NCBI RefSeq assembly: GCF_030490285.1
Contig: NZ_CP129884.1
Location: 2,294,001 to 2,358,000, forward strand
From: Methylomonas montana
Lineage (GTDB): Bacteria > Pseudomonadota > Gammaproteobacteria > Methylococcales > Methylomonadaceae
DNA length: 64,000 nucleotides
Direction of reading: 5' to 3'
The notes below the pieces were generated by a model. It was not told the DNA's origin, did no database searches, and saw only the letters and a program-made list of their open reading frames with translations. Shown here one piece after another: positions 35,229-43,207 of this stretch. How positions within the stretch are numbered: the first letter of the stretch is position 1; the number at the start of each line of letters is the position of its first letter. A program made the translations under genes and the position numbers.

Positions 35229-35293
35229 TTTCCCGTTCGGTAAATTTTCTTAAAATAGGCTAACCATGATGGGCGATATTCCCGATCGGGAAT
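35229..35293. promoter_or_regulatory. Pair of related palindromes, candidate operators
   Basis: ATTCCCGATCGGGAAT (35278-35293) is a perfect 16-bp palindrome, and TTTCCCGTTCGGTAAA (35229-35244) matches it at 12 of 16 positions. They lie in the 384-bp divergent space between the zinc-ribbon gene and the TOTE partner gene, fitting two binding sites for one dimeric regulator. Nothing else is seen in this interval. Confidence 0.5.
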
Positions 35294-35413
35294 TTTTATG
35301 ACGCTACTAGTGATTCTGTCTCTCACTGTCGCCGAGATGGATAGCTTTAATAGCTAGTGATATAACTTGCAGTTACGGCAAGAAGGAACAAGCAAAGAAC
35401 TATCCGACAGCAA

Positions 35414-35965
35414 ATGACTACCAAACAGAAAAAATCCAAAGCAACCTGGAGCGACGTTAAATCCAAATTGGCTGACGTCGATCGTGTTGGCCTGATCGGT
35501 CTGATACAAGATCTATACGCAGCCAATAAAGATAATCAAACGTTTCTGCATGCACGATTCGGGTTGGGCGAGGATATTCTTAAACCCTATAAGACCACCA
35601 TTTCCCGTTGGATTTGTCCGGATGTGATGCGAAATCAGCCCATCTCTGTGGCCAAGGCGAAGAAAGCTATCACCGATTACAAAAAGGCGGTCGGTCAACC
35701 TGAAGGACTGGCTGAACTATCAATTTTCTATTGCGAAGAAGTATTTGTTTTCCTGGGTTACTGCGGCATGGAAGATGAAGGGTATTTCGATGCCTTAGTG
35801 CGAATGTTCGAACAAGCGTTGAAATATGTCATGGCATTGCCGGAAGCCAAACGCCCACCGTTTATAGACAGACTCGAGCAAGTTGCGCTGCAAGGCCCGA
35901 ACGTCGGCTGGGGTGTTGGCGACGACATGGAAATATTGTTAGCCGAATATGGCATCGATGACTAG
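35414..35965 (+). CDS. Hypothetical partner protein of the TOTE-type primase-helicase
   Basis: This 183-residue, mainly helical protein has no recognised motif. It starts at ATG 35414 and ends 17 bases inside the start of the next gene, so the two are translationally coupled. A basic N-terminus is followed by alternating helices (KAKKAITDYKKAVGQPEGLAELSIFYCEEVFVFLGYCG) and an acidic C-terminus. The coupling suggests a subunit or regulator of the TOTE protein. I cannot assign a family. Confidence 0.65.
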   Translation: MTTKQKKSKATWSDVKSKLADVDRVGLIGLIQDLYAANKDNQTFLHARFGLGEDILKPYKTTISRWICPDVMRNQPISVAKAKKAITDYKKAVGQPEGLAELSIFYCEEVFVFLGYCGMEDEGYFDALVRMFEQALKYVMALPEAKRPPFIDRLEQVALQGPNVGWGVGDDMEILLAEYGIDD

Positions 35966-38315
35966 CAATGAGCTTTTAGCCGATCTCCAAGCTGAAAACG
36001 CAAGGCTGATTGCTTTACTCGAAGCTCATAACATCGAGTGGAAAATACCGCCTGAGCCGCCACCAAAACCTGTTCTAATTGAGCCAGAATTATTAGCACT
36101 TTCTACGATCGAAAAAGTTGCGTTATTTCGTCGATTGTTTCGCGGCAGGTCCGACGTGTATCCCGTTCGCTGGGAAAGCAAATCCACCGGCAAATCTGGC
36201 TACTCGCCAGCTTGCGCGAATGAATGGCGGCCCGGTGTCTGTCACAAGCCTCGTATCAAATGCTCAGATTGTGGCGTTCGGCAACTGAGTGCCTTGTCCG
36301 ATGCTGTCATTTATAGCCATCTTTCCGGCGAGCACACCATTGGTGTTTATCCGTTGCTGGCTGACGACAGTTGTTATTTTCTGGCAGTCGATTTCGACGA
36401 GGCCGATTGGAAGGAAGATGCACGGGCATTTGTCCAGTCATGCTCTGAACTAGGGGTACCGGCAGCACTGGAAATATCGCGTTCCGGCAATGGTGCTCAT
36501 GCTTGGATTTTCTTCGCGAGCAAGGTTTCCGCGCGTGATGCCAGACGACTCGGCACTGCCATCATCAGCCATACCTGCTCTCGGACTCGGCAACTGAAGC
36601 TGACTTCGTACGATCGCCTGTTTCCTAATCAGGACACCATGCCCAAAGGTGGTTTTGGCAATTTGATCGCATTGCCCTTGCAGAAAAAGCCACGGGAGAA
36701 TGGGTTTAGCGTGTTTGTCGATAAACACTTACAGCCCTATCCCGACCAGTGGGGCTTTTTAGCCAGTATCCTGCCGATGGCTGCCGTAGATATTGAGCCA
36801 ACTATTTTGCGGGCCACGGGCAATGCGCATCCTTTGGATGTCACTTTTATCGATGAGGAAGATCACAAAGAACCTTGGAAGCGGTCTGATAGCAAAAATG
36901 CCAAACTTGCCGGGCCGTTTCCTGATTCACTGTCTATTACTCTGGCTAACCTGATCTATTTTGAGAAATCCGAGCTGCCACAACCTTTGGCAAATCGACT
37001 GTTACGTCTCGCGGCCTTTCAGAATCCTGAGTTTTATAAAGCACAAGCTATGCGCTTCCCGGTTTGGGATAAGCCGCGTGTCATTGGGTGTGCCGAAAAC
37101 TATCCGAACCATATTGCATTACCGCGCGGCTGCCTGGATGCCGCCTTAAATTTATTGAAGGAAAATGGTATTCGCTATGATTTAAAGGATGAGCGCTTTG
37201 ATGGACAAGCAATCGACATTGCATTCGCCGGTACTCTGCGATCGGATCAAGAACTGGCAGTCAGTGAAATGTTGCAACACCACGCCGGTGTGCTCTGTGC
37301 ACCTACCGCATTTGGTAAGACGGTGACTGCGGCCGCGATTATCGCTCGGCGAGGCATCAATACCCTGATTCTGGTCCATCGAACCGAACTGCTCAAACAA
37401 TGGCAGGAAAGATTGCAATCCTTCCTGGGCGTAGGCAAAGGTGTGGTTGGAACCATTGGCGGCGGTAAAGCCAAACCCACCGGCAAGATTGATATTGCGG
37501 TGATGCAATCCTTGTCACGTCAAGGTGAAGTGAATCCATTGGTAGAAAATTATGGCCATGTGATCGTCGACGAGTGTCACCACATCGGCGCCGTTTCATT
37601 TGATGCCATATTGAAACGGGTTAAAGCCAAATATGTGCTGGGGTTGACTGCCACTCCAGTGCGCCGAGATGGGCAACAACCGATAATTTTCATGCAGTGT
37701 GGACCAATTCGGTACACAGCCGCCAAGCCAGATAACGCACCAAGCGATCTGGAAGTTATTCCACAGATGATGTACAAGACAATCGATCTGCCTCAGGAAT
37801 CTGCTATTCAAGATGTATTTCGTCACATTGCCAGTGATGTGGACCGAACGGCGGCGATTGCCCGCGAGGTCATTGCGGCTTTTGATCATGGGCGAAAAGT
37901 GCTGGTCCTGACTGAGCGCACCGAACATCTGGATGCTATTTTGTCAGCGCTGGACAACAATTTACCGCCGCCTTTTGTTCTTCATGGTCGAATGTCGAAA
38001 AAGCAACGCTCAATTTTGATAACAGAGCTCGAAGGGCTGCCGCCGGATGCTCCGAGGGTTTTATTAGCCACGGGTAAATTGGTGGGTGAAGGTTTTGATC
38101 ACCCACCACTGGATACCTTGGTTCTGGCCATGCCGATCTCATGGAAAGGAACTCTGCAACAATACGCCGGACGCTTACACCGTGAACACGCCACCAAAAC
38201 CGATGTTCGAATTATCGATTTTGTCGACACCGGTCATCCGGCTTTACTGCGGATGTGGGACAAACGCCAACGCGGATATCGGGCAATGGGCTACCGAATG
38301 ACTGCCCCAAGCTGA
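35949..38315 (+). CDS. TOTE-type conflict-system protein: archaeo-eukaryotic primase fused to superfamily 2 helicase
   Basis: In this 788-residue fusion, residues ~60-290 form an archaeo-eukaryotic primase domain: a CHKPRIKCSDCG metal site, the catalytic VDFDEADW (D148, D150), and SRSGNGAHAWIFF with the conserved SGxGxHxW. Residues ~430-770 form a superfamily 2 helicase with APTAFGKTVTAA (451-462), VIVDECHH (near 538-545), GLTATPVRRDG and QYAGRLHRE. This pairing is known from the predicted TOTE conflict systems. A start at ATG 35958 is also possible. It ends island 1, about 120 bp before the right arm-type repeats. Activity is predicted from family only. Confidence 0.85.
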   Translation: MASMTSNELLADLQAENARLIALLEAHNIEWKIPPEPPPKPVLIEPELLALSTIEKVALFRRLFRGRSDVYPVRWESKSTGKSGYSPACANEWRPGVCHKPRIKCSDCGVRQLSALSDAVIYSHLSGEHTIGVYPLLADDSCYFLAVDFDEADWKEDARAFVQSCSELGVPAALEISRSGNGAHAWIFFASKVSARDARRLGTAIISHTCSRTRQLKLTSYDRLFPNQDTMPKGGFGNLIALPLQKKPRENGFSVFVDKHLQPYPDQWGFLASILPMAAVDIEPTILRATGNAHPLDVTFIDEEDHKEPWKRSDSKNAKLAGPFPDSLSITLANLIYFEKSELPQPLANRLLRLAAFQNPEFYKAQAMRFPVWDKPRVIGCAENYPNHIALPRGCLDAALNLLKENGIRYDLKDERFDGQAIDIAFAGTLRSDQELAVSEMLQHHAGVLCAPTAFGKTVTAAAIIARRGINTLILVHRTELLKQWQERLQSFLGVGKGVVGTIGGGKAKPTGKIDIAVMQSLSRQGEVNPLVENYGHVIVDECHHIGAVSFDAILKRVKAKYVLGLTATPVRRDGQQPIIFMQCGPIRYTAAKPDNAPSDLEVIPQMMYKTIDLPQESAIQDVFRHIASDVDRTAAIAREVIAAFDHGRKVLVLTERTEHLDAILSALDNNLPPPFVLHGRMSKKQRSILITELEGLPPDAPRVLLATGKLVGEGFDHPPLDTLVLAMPISWKGTLQQYAGRLHREHATKTDVRIIDFVDTGHPALLRMWDKRQRGYRAMGYRMTAPS

Positions 38316-38433
38316 TCAACGAGCATTCGAATTCGATTGGTCATTTGAGAATTGAACCCGTAGCATTTTCGTCAGTGGAAAAAATTTACTATTTTGATAG
38401 AGACGGTAAAACCGAGGCAAAGTGCAAAACCTG

Positions 38434-38457
38434 AAATCGTGTATGCGATCGTGTACT
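38434..38457. repeat. Right-end arm-type motifs of island 1
   Basis: AAATCGTGTA (38434-38443) and TCGTGTACT (38449-38457) repeat the motifs at 2098-2107 and 2113-2121 with identical spacing, about 80 bp inside the right attachment repeat. The 38316-38513 interval otherwise shows no gene. Confidence 0.6.
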
Positions 38458-38513
38458 TCTGGTTTTCATCATATAAATTTATATTTATTTCATTGACTTA
38501 TAGTCATTTCTAG

Positions 38514-38603
38514 TCCGGTCTGAGCACCATTTATGCATCCAAACAGATGCAACCCAATCCAAAAACCCGCAAGTTTACTGGCTTCGCGGGTTTTTTATTG
38601 TCC
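38514..38603 (+). repeat. Internal attachment-site repeat between islands 1 and 2
   Basis: This 90-bp copy of 1972-2062 has one G missing in the acceptor-stem part. It is only a tRNA fragment and not a working tRNA. It would serve as the right end of island 1 and the left end of island 2. Confidence 0.85.
38562..38597 (+). terminator. Second copy of the tRNA-Leu terminator
   Basis: The stem AAAACCCGC (38562-38570) and GCGGGTTTT (38586-38594) with T-run is identical to the first copy. It would insulate integrase 2 from transcripts coming out of island 1. Confidence 0.8.
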
Positions 38604-38653
38604 AATGAAGTGCGTCAAAATCCAGTAACACTCGACAATTTATGCAGTAAGTT

Positions 38654-38700
38654 TTACAGTAACTTCCAATTTACGAAAAAAGTTACTGCAGTTACTGTAA
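38654..38700. repeat. Inverted repeat in the integrase 2 promoter region
   Basis: TTACAGTAACT (38654-38664) and AGTTACTGTAA (38690-38700) form a perfect 11-bp inverted repeat, with a further AGTTACTGC at 38681-38689. It sits 15 bp before the integrase start, where integrase 1 has its own GTACAC-type repeats. It may be an operator or arm-binding sites of integrase 2. Confidence 0.55.
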
Positions 38701-38715
38701 ATCGAGGTGTTCTGC

Positions 38716-39978
38716 ATGGCAAAACATATACTTACCGACGCCACACTTCGCAATGCCAAGCCTGCCGCCAAGGACCGACGCCTGAATGACGGTAGCGGTC
38801 TTTATTTGTTGATCAAGCCCAACGGTGCCATGTGGTGGCGGTTTGATTACAGCATTGACGGCAAGCGCAAAACGCTATCACTGGGCGTTTACCCAACAAC
38901 CGGTCTGGCCGATGCCAGACGCAAGGCCGAAGATGCTAGAGTTTCAGTTGCCAATGGCCAAGATCCCAGCGATAAGCGCAAGGAAGTCAAAGTCGCCCGT
39001 CAACTGGCCGCGGAAAACGAAAAGCGACTCGAGTCGGGTTTACCCATTATCGATAGTTTCGAATATGTGGCTCGCGAGTGGCACGAAAAGTTCAAAGCCA
39101 AATGGACGGAAGATCATGCCAGACGTTTGCTCACCCGGCTCGAATACGACGTATTCCCTTTTATTGGCAAACGTCCTATCGATCAGATTGATGCCCTGGA
39201 GTTGCTGGAAGTCATGCAACGCATGGAAGCCCGAGGCGTGATTGATACCACACACCGAGCCTTACAGAATTGTGGCCAGATTTTTCGTTATGGCGTGCTC
39301 ACGCGGCGATGCGCTCGCGATCCTAGCAGTGATTTACGAGGTGCGTTAAGCCCCATCAGAAAAAGACACCATGCCAGCATCACCGATCCCAAACAAATTG
39401 CTGGATTGCTGAGAGCTATTGACGATTACCAAGGCTCCTTCATTTCAAAGTGCGCCCTGCAATTTTCCGCACTCACCTTTTGCCGTCCGGGCGAGATTCG
39501 GCATGCTGAATGGTCAGAAATCGATTTGACGGCAAAGCAATGGCGCATTCCGCCGGAGAAAATGAAAATGCGGCTCCAACATATCGTGCCACTGGCTACC
39601 CAGGCGGTTCATGTGTTGATGGAATTGCAACCGCTGACCGGTAGCGGCAAATATTTATTCCCATCCGAGCGCAGCTCGGCAAGACCCATGTCCGAAAACA
39701 CAGTCAATGCCGCACTCAGGCGCATGGGCTACACCAAAGAAGAAATGACCGCCCATGGTTTTCGTTCCATGGCATCGACACGCTTGAATGAAATGCACTT
39801 CAATCGCGACCATATCGAGCGCCAATTGGCTCACTCAGAGGCCAACGATGTCAGAGCCGCCTACAATTACGCGGAATATCTCCCGGAACGAACAAAAATA
39901 ATGATGCAGGCCTGGGCTGACCACTTGGACGAATTGAAATCTGGCGCCCATGTCATACCCTTTAGAAAGCAGAACTAG
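38716..39978 (+). CDS. P4-type tyrosine integrase of island 2
   Basis: This 420-residue integrase has the same architecture as integrase 1: DUF4102-type arm-binding domain (NDGSGLYLLIKPNG, SLGVYP), core-binding domain and catalytic domain. Catalytic residues are R257 in CRPGEIR, H347/R350 in HGFR, H373 and Y383. The start is ATG 38716 with GAGGTG about six bases upstream; the in-frame GTG at 38707 overlaps that ribosome site. It reads away from the internal attachment repeat. Its 3' end converges with the DUF927-module operon, leaving 4 bp. Confidence 0.93.
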   Translation: MAKHILTDATLRNAKPAAKDRRLNDGSGLYLLIKPNGAMWWRFDYSIDGKRKTLSLGVYPTTGLADARRKAEDARVSVANGQDPSDKRKEVKVARQLAAENEKRLESGLPIIDSFEYVAREWHEKFKAKWTEDHARRLLTRLEYDVFPFIGKRPIDQIDALELLEVMQRMEARGVIDTTHRALQNCGQIFRYGVLTRRCARDPSSDLRGALSPIRKRHHASITDPKQIAGLLRAIDDYQGSFISKCALQFSALTFCRPGEIRHAEWSEIDLTAKQWRIPPEKMKMRLQHIVPLATQAVHVLMELQPLTGSGKYLFPSERSSARPMSENTVNAALRRMGYTKEEMTAHGFRSMASTRLNEMHFNRDHIERQLAHSEANDVRAAYNYAEYLPERTKIMMQAWADHLDELKSGAHVIPFRKQN

Positions 39979-39982
39979 CCGT

Positions 39983-40450
39983 TTACCGTGCGAGTTTGGG
40001 CAGGAAATCCGCGCAGTGACGGGGCAAATCATCCACCGACCGGAACTGATGACGAGTACATAGCTCACCACCAAGATGCGAGCAGTCTCGGCAAAAGTGT
40101 CGATTATCCAAGGTATCGATGGGTTTGGCGGGCAGGATCCGATCAGCCCATTGCAATAACCACTGCCGTTTGTCTGGGTCTTTGCTACAGACTGTCAGTA
40201 CCTCATCGATGACGATTGGATCGATTTCCTCAATCTCGGCCAGATAAGCCAGAAGCTTTTGCCGCTCACAGGCCGAAAGCGACTCTGTATGATCTGAATG
40301 ACTTTTTTGTTGGGGAACCGAGGGAACGCGGAGAACATGCTGAAATGTCTGGGGTTGTGGCGGTTCTCCGCGCTTTAGTTTGGCTTGAATTCGGGGAACT
40401 CCGGAAGATGGAACAGGGATGGCCAAGTGTTGAAACAGCGTTTCAAGCAT
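39983..40450 (-). CDS. Conserved zinc-finger-like protein of the island 2 DUF927 module
   Basis: This 155-residue protein is the counterpart of 30546-31058, starting at ATG 40450 inside the DUF927 stop. It keeps the helical part (KLLAYLAEIEEIDPIVIDEVLTVC) and the C-terminal cysteine knuckle CRDCSHLGGELCTRHQF, while the middle is unrelated and lacks the Val-Thr-Pro repeats. Function is unknown. Last gene of the minus-strand operon. Confidence 0.7.
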   Translation of the reverse strand: MLETLFQHLAIPVPSSGVPRIQAKLKRGEPPQPQTFQHVLRVPSVPQQKSHSDHTESLSACERQKLLAYLAEIEEIDPIVIDEVLTVCSKDPDKRQWLLQWADRILPAKPIDTLDNRHFCRDCSHLGGELCTRHQFRSVDDLPRHCADFLPKLAR

Positions 40451-42266
40451 GGTCACCATCCTCGTTGGGCTGTAACCAATACAGATTTAATTTGCCAACA
40501 CCGCTGATGGCGGTTTTTTTCGACCGCTTGCCTTGGTCATGTTCGACGATCCACTGTGCCGTTTCCAGCGCTTCCAGCACCCGATTGAAATCGAAATTGC
40601 CACCCGCATCCCTGAGTGCCGCACTGGTAAAGAGGTAAATCCGCTCACCGGCCCTATCCACATACCAGCCTGCTCGATCGGCACGCGGCTTTTCCTGCGG
40701 ATTCATTTTGTCGGTGAATTTGCTGTCGCCATGTTTCAACAGGAAGTCAGTGACGTTCTGCAGGATTTGCCGATGTTCGGTCAGACCACTGCCTCGTGCG
40801 AGCATCCATTGCTGATACATCGCTTGGCAAGCGGACAAAGCTGAACCTAACGGCCAAGGCAAAATTCCGGCTTCGATCGCCAACTCGCCGGCCATGGCGT
40901 ACAAGGCAAATTTCGAAGCGGCGCGCGCCGTTTGATTATCCGGGCAGAGGAATTGGGTTTCCAGTTGCAACAATACGCTGACAAAATCCGCGTCGCCCTG
41001 CTGAAGCAGGTATTCCACAAATCGCACGCCCGCATGTCCAAAGTGCCTGGCGCACTGTGTTCTGAAATGATCGGACAATGTTCGCCCGTCGCCGAATTGA
41101 TGCAGTTCATCGAATACGCCAAAACGACGGGCTACCGGGATATTCAATAAGCGCATCAAATGCCCGGCCTTGGCCTGTTTACCGTTTTCCTGCATGGCCG
41201 CGGAAATGGAACGCTCACCGGTCGACAAAATCGATAGCCGCCAACGTTGAACCTGACGAGCCGCACCGATTTTGTTGGCACGCGTCTTACCGGTACCATT
41301 GCCAAGGCAATAGACAATGGCACCGATTTCTTGTGGGTCGGCTTCGTTAATTTCATCCAGACACAAACAGGTATCGGACAGCATCACCGCCACGCTTTCC
41401 ATTCCATTGGAAGTTGCCCGCCAACTGCGCTTGAAATCCTCTCCGCCCCATACCGAAGCAGCCAGCACCAAGGCGGTAGTCTTACCGGTACTGGTATCGC
41501 CTATCCAGTGAATGCCACCCGATTCCTGATGCACCTTGGTCAGCAACGGGCCAGCCAATGCCACGCAAATAGACACCATCAATACCGAATTACCGATACA
41601 CATGGCGGCTAATTGCTGCCATTGCAGAAACTCTCCGCCACATCGCAAGGACGCTGCTTGATGAATGGCATCACTCTGTAAATACACATCCTGATCGCCC
41701 AGAATGCGTTCGGGTAGTACAAACGTTTTGCCATTCGTGGTCCAACCCGTTCGCAAGGCCGCGATGATCACCTTGTCAGGCACCTGCCATTGCAGATAAT
41801 CCGCGAGTTTGGCGCGATGACGCTGTTCAGTTTCCACGCCGGCCGCCAACAACTCGCCGCGCAGTTCCTCACCGGAACCGCGCAACAATTCCATCGGCAT
41901 TGCCCACTGCCGCCAGCGCCCCAAGGTATCGAGAAACCGCAGCAACCTGCCAAAATACCGGCCGTCTTCGGTATGGGTGACCGCAGCGACATACAGAGGC
42001 GAACAAATGCGAATCGCCGTCGGCGTCACCGGTTTGCCGGCTGCGGTGGCGGATTGATAGCAAAACCAGACACCTGGCTTGCGTTTGCCATTGAGGTCAA
42101 ACCAGTCATCCCGCACCAGGAAACAAGGTAAGTCCAATGCATCGAAAGTGATTCTCTCGATCGCTGAAGTGTATTTGTCTTGGTCGCCATGATGGGCCGA
42201 GCTGATGTCCTCCTCAGGCCCATCGAGATCCAGTGTTTCAGGTAGAAATCGCATCATTTCGCCCAC
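40443..42266 (-). CDS. DUF927-domain protein, putative replication helicase/primase of island 2
   Basis: This 607-residue protein starts at GTG 42266 (ATG 42254 also possible), overlapping the previous gene. The ATPase core has HWIGDTSTGKTTALVLAASVWGG as nucleotide site and LCLDEINEADPQE as Walker B, matching the DUF927 family. The overall pattern follows the island 1 protein (RICSPLYVAAVTH, QWAMPMELLRGSGEEL, GWTTNGKTFVLPERILG), but identity looks only moderate. Probably acts in replication or maintenance of island 2. Confidence 0.8.
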   Translation of the reverse strand: MGEMMRFLPETLDLDGPEEDISSAHHGDQDKYTSAIERITFDALDLPCFLVRDDWFDLNGKRKPGVWFCYQSATAAGKPVTPTAIRICSPLYVAAVTHTEDGRYFGRLLRFLDTLGRWRQWAMPMELLRGSGEELRGELLAAGVETEQRHRAKLADYLQWQVPDKVIIAALRTGWTTNGKTFVLPERILGDQDVYLQSDAIHQAASLRCGGEFLQWQQLAAMCIGNSVLMVSICVALAGPLLTKVHQESGGIHWIGDTSTGKTTALVLAASVWGGEDFKRSWRATSNGMESVAVMLSDTCLCLDEINEADPQEIGAIVYCLGNGTGKTRANKIGAARQVQRWRLSILSTGERSISAAMQENGKQAKAGHLMRLLNIPVARRFGVFDELHQFGDGRTLSDHFRTQCARHFGHAGVRFVEYLLQQGDADFVSVLLQLETQFLCPDNQTARAASKFALYAMAGELAIEAGILPWPLGSALSACQAMYQQWMLARGSGLTEHRQILQNVTDFLLKHGDSKFTDKMNPQEKPRADRAGWYVDRAGERIYLFTSAALRDAGGNFDFNRVLEALETAQWIVEHDQGKRSKKTAISGVGKLNLYWLQPNEDGDHA

Positions 42267-42690
42267 TGGACTGGCGGTAAATCACAATTTGCTCACGCAC
42301 CTGAACCCAGCGCTGGCCAACCGGCAAACAGGGATCATATTCGAAGGCCGGTTCGCTAAAATCTACCCACCTCGGCCATACCGCGACCAGTTCGGCGCCT
42401 TTCTGCAGCAATACTCTGGCAAGCGCCATCACCTCATCGTGACCAGCAGCCTGATCCAGTTGCCAGTCGACGATAAGAATCAGGCCCAGCACCGGCCAAC
42501 GATAATGGCCCGGTGCTGAGTTAGACGGAAATACCAGTGACCATACGGTGGGATTACATTGCCACTGCCGCGCGCGTTGCCAGGCATCACCACCCAAGCA
42601 AATCATAATCGGCCAGGGTGGCGAGGCGGACTGCAGTCGCGCGATCAGCGCCTTGGCAAACGGCGGCAACGGCAGTCGTTGATCAGGCAT
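42238..42690 (-). CDS. Conserved hypothetical protein of the island 2 AlpA/DUF927 module
   Basis: This 150-residue protein starts at ATG 42690, the same relative start as its island 1 counterpart (28237), with roughly 80% identical residues; only the C-terminal ~12 residues differ. It overlaps the AlpA-like gene and the DUF927 gene. No motif is recognised. Its strong conservation against diverged neighbours suggests a recent shared origin or recombination of this part of the module. Confidence 0.75.
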   Translation of the reverse strand: MPDQRLPLPPFAKALIARLQSASPPWPIMICLGGDAWQRARQWQCNPTVWSLVFPSNSAPGHYRWPVLGLILIVDWQLDQAAGHDEVMALARVLLQKGAELVAVWPRWVDFSEPAFEYDPCLPVGQRWVQVREQIVIYRQSSGRNDAIST

Positions 42691-43207
42691 TCGCGTTGCC
42701 GGCACATTGAGCGCCTAAACGTGCAATGAGCTCGGCAATATCCTCCACCCGCCAGGCCGTCATATTGGGACCCATTTTGATCGGCTTGGGAAAGATGCCT
42801 TTTTTGACGCCATCCCACCAGGATGATTTGCTCATAGGCAGCAATCCAGAAATGGGCGGCTCGGCTTTTGGATCACCAATAATCGGGGAGTCGCTATTTT
42901 TGCGAAAGCTTGTTTTGGGCATCCCAGCCCAATCAAGCGGCAAAAATTACGCGACCGCTTATGCCTCCGGCGGCCCCGATTCGTCCGCGTCACCTCGTTT
43001 CGACCCAACAAGGGGTCGAAACATTGGCTCTCGCATGACTTGACGCCGTTTCGCGATGCCTTGCAGGTTTTCTCCGCTTCACTACGAAAACCCGCCCGGC
43101 GCTACGGCTATCGCGGACTAAAAATCTTCACTTCGCTATCGCTCCGTTTCCAAGATTTTCAGCGTTTGTTTCAAACGTAGAAAACCAGTTTCCGGTAATT
43201 TACTCAT
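42683..43207 (-). pseudogene. AlpA-like regulator interrupted by the 282-bp element
   Basis: Without positions 42883-43164 this gene is 243 bp long, exactly the length of the intact island 1 gene, and encodes MSKLPETGFLRLKQ followed by IIGDPKAEPPISGLLPMSKS and the same helix-turn-helix. The start is ATG 43207. The inserted element splits it after the 14th codon. A shortened reading frame entering from the element (MPLDWAGMPKTSFRK...) could still make the DNA-binding part, so loss of function is likely but not certain. Confidence 0.85.
42883..43164 (+). mobile_element. 282-bp structured insertion element, copy 1 (in AlpA-like gene)
   Basis: This segment is absent from the matching island 1 gene and recurs at 51662-51943 with about 12 substitutions and no gaps (about 96% identical). 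It has no plausible protein gene, no terminal inverted repeats and no target duplication. It is full of hairpins: TTGGGC/GCCCAA (42915-42932), AAGCGG/CCGCTT (42935-42960), a 10-bp stem GTTTCGACCC/GGGTCGAAAC (42997-43022), GGTTTTC/GAAAACC, and AAAATCTT/AAGATTTT near the right end. It is a mobile repeat of unknown type that must be moved by something encoded elsewhere. Confidence 0.85.

Larger units (their letters stand above)
1972..38513. mobile_element. Genomic island 1, integrated at tRNA-Leu
   Basis: The ~36.5 kb between the two copies of the tRNA 3'-end/terminator repeat is read as one integrative element. It starts with a P4-type integrase and has matching arm-type motifs just inside both ends (2098-2121 and 38434-38457). 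It carries class 1 DISARM, a TOTE-type primase-helicase, an AlpA/DUF927 module and a serine recombinase/ParB cluster. No conjugation genes are visible, so it would be mobilisable or satellite-like at most. That it can still excise is inference. Confidence 0.7.

Noticed and set aside
38707..38715. GTG 38707 as start of integrase 2
   Set aside because: It overlaps the GAGGTG ribosome site that properly serves ATG 38716.
42726..43043. 105-codon plus frame across the 282-bp element and AlpA-like gene
   Set aside because: It is antisense to the conserved AlpA-like gene and exists only because the element is inserted.
42883..43164. 282-bp element as a group II intron, integron cassette or conventional MITE
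   Set aside because: The ends lack GUGYG/AY, there is no reverse transcriptase or domain V-like hairpin at the end, no attC core sites, and no terminal inverted repeats or target duplication.
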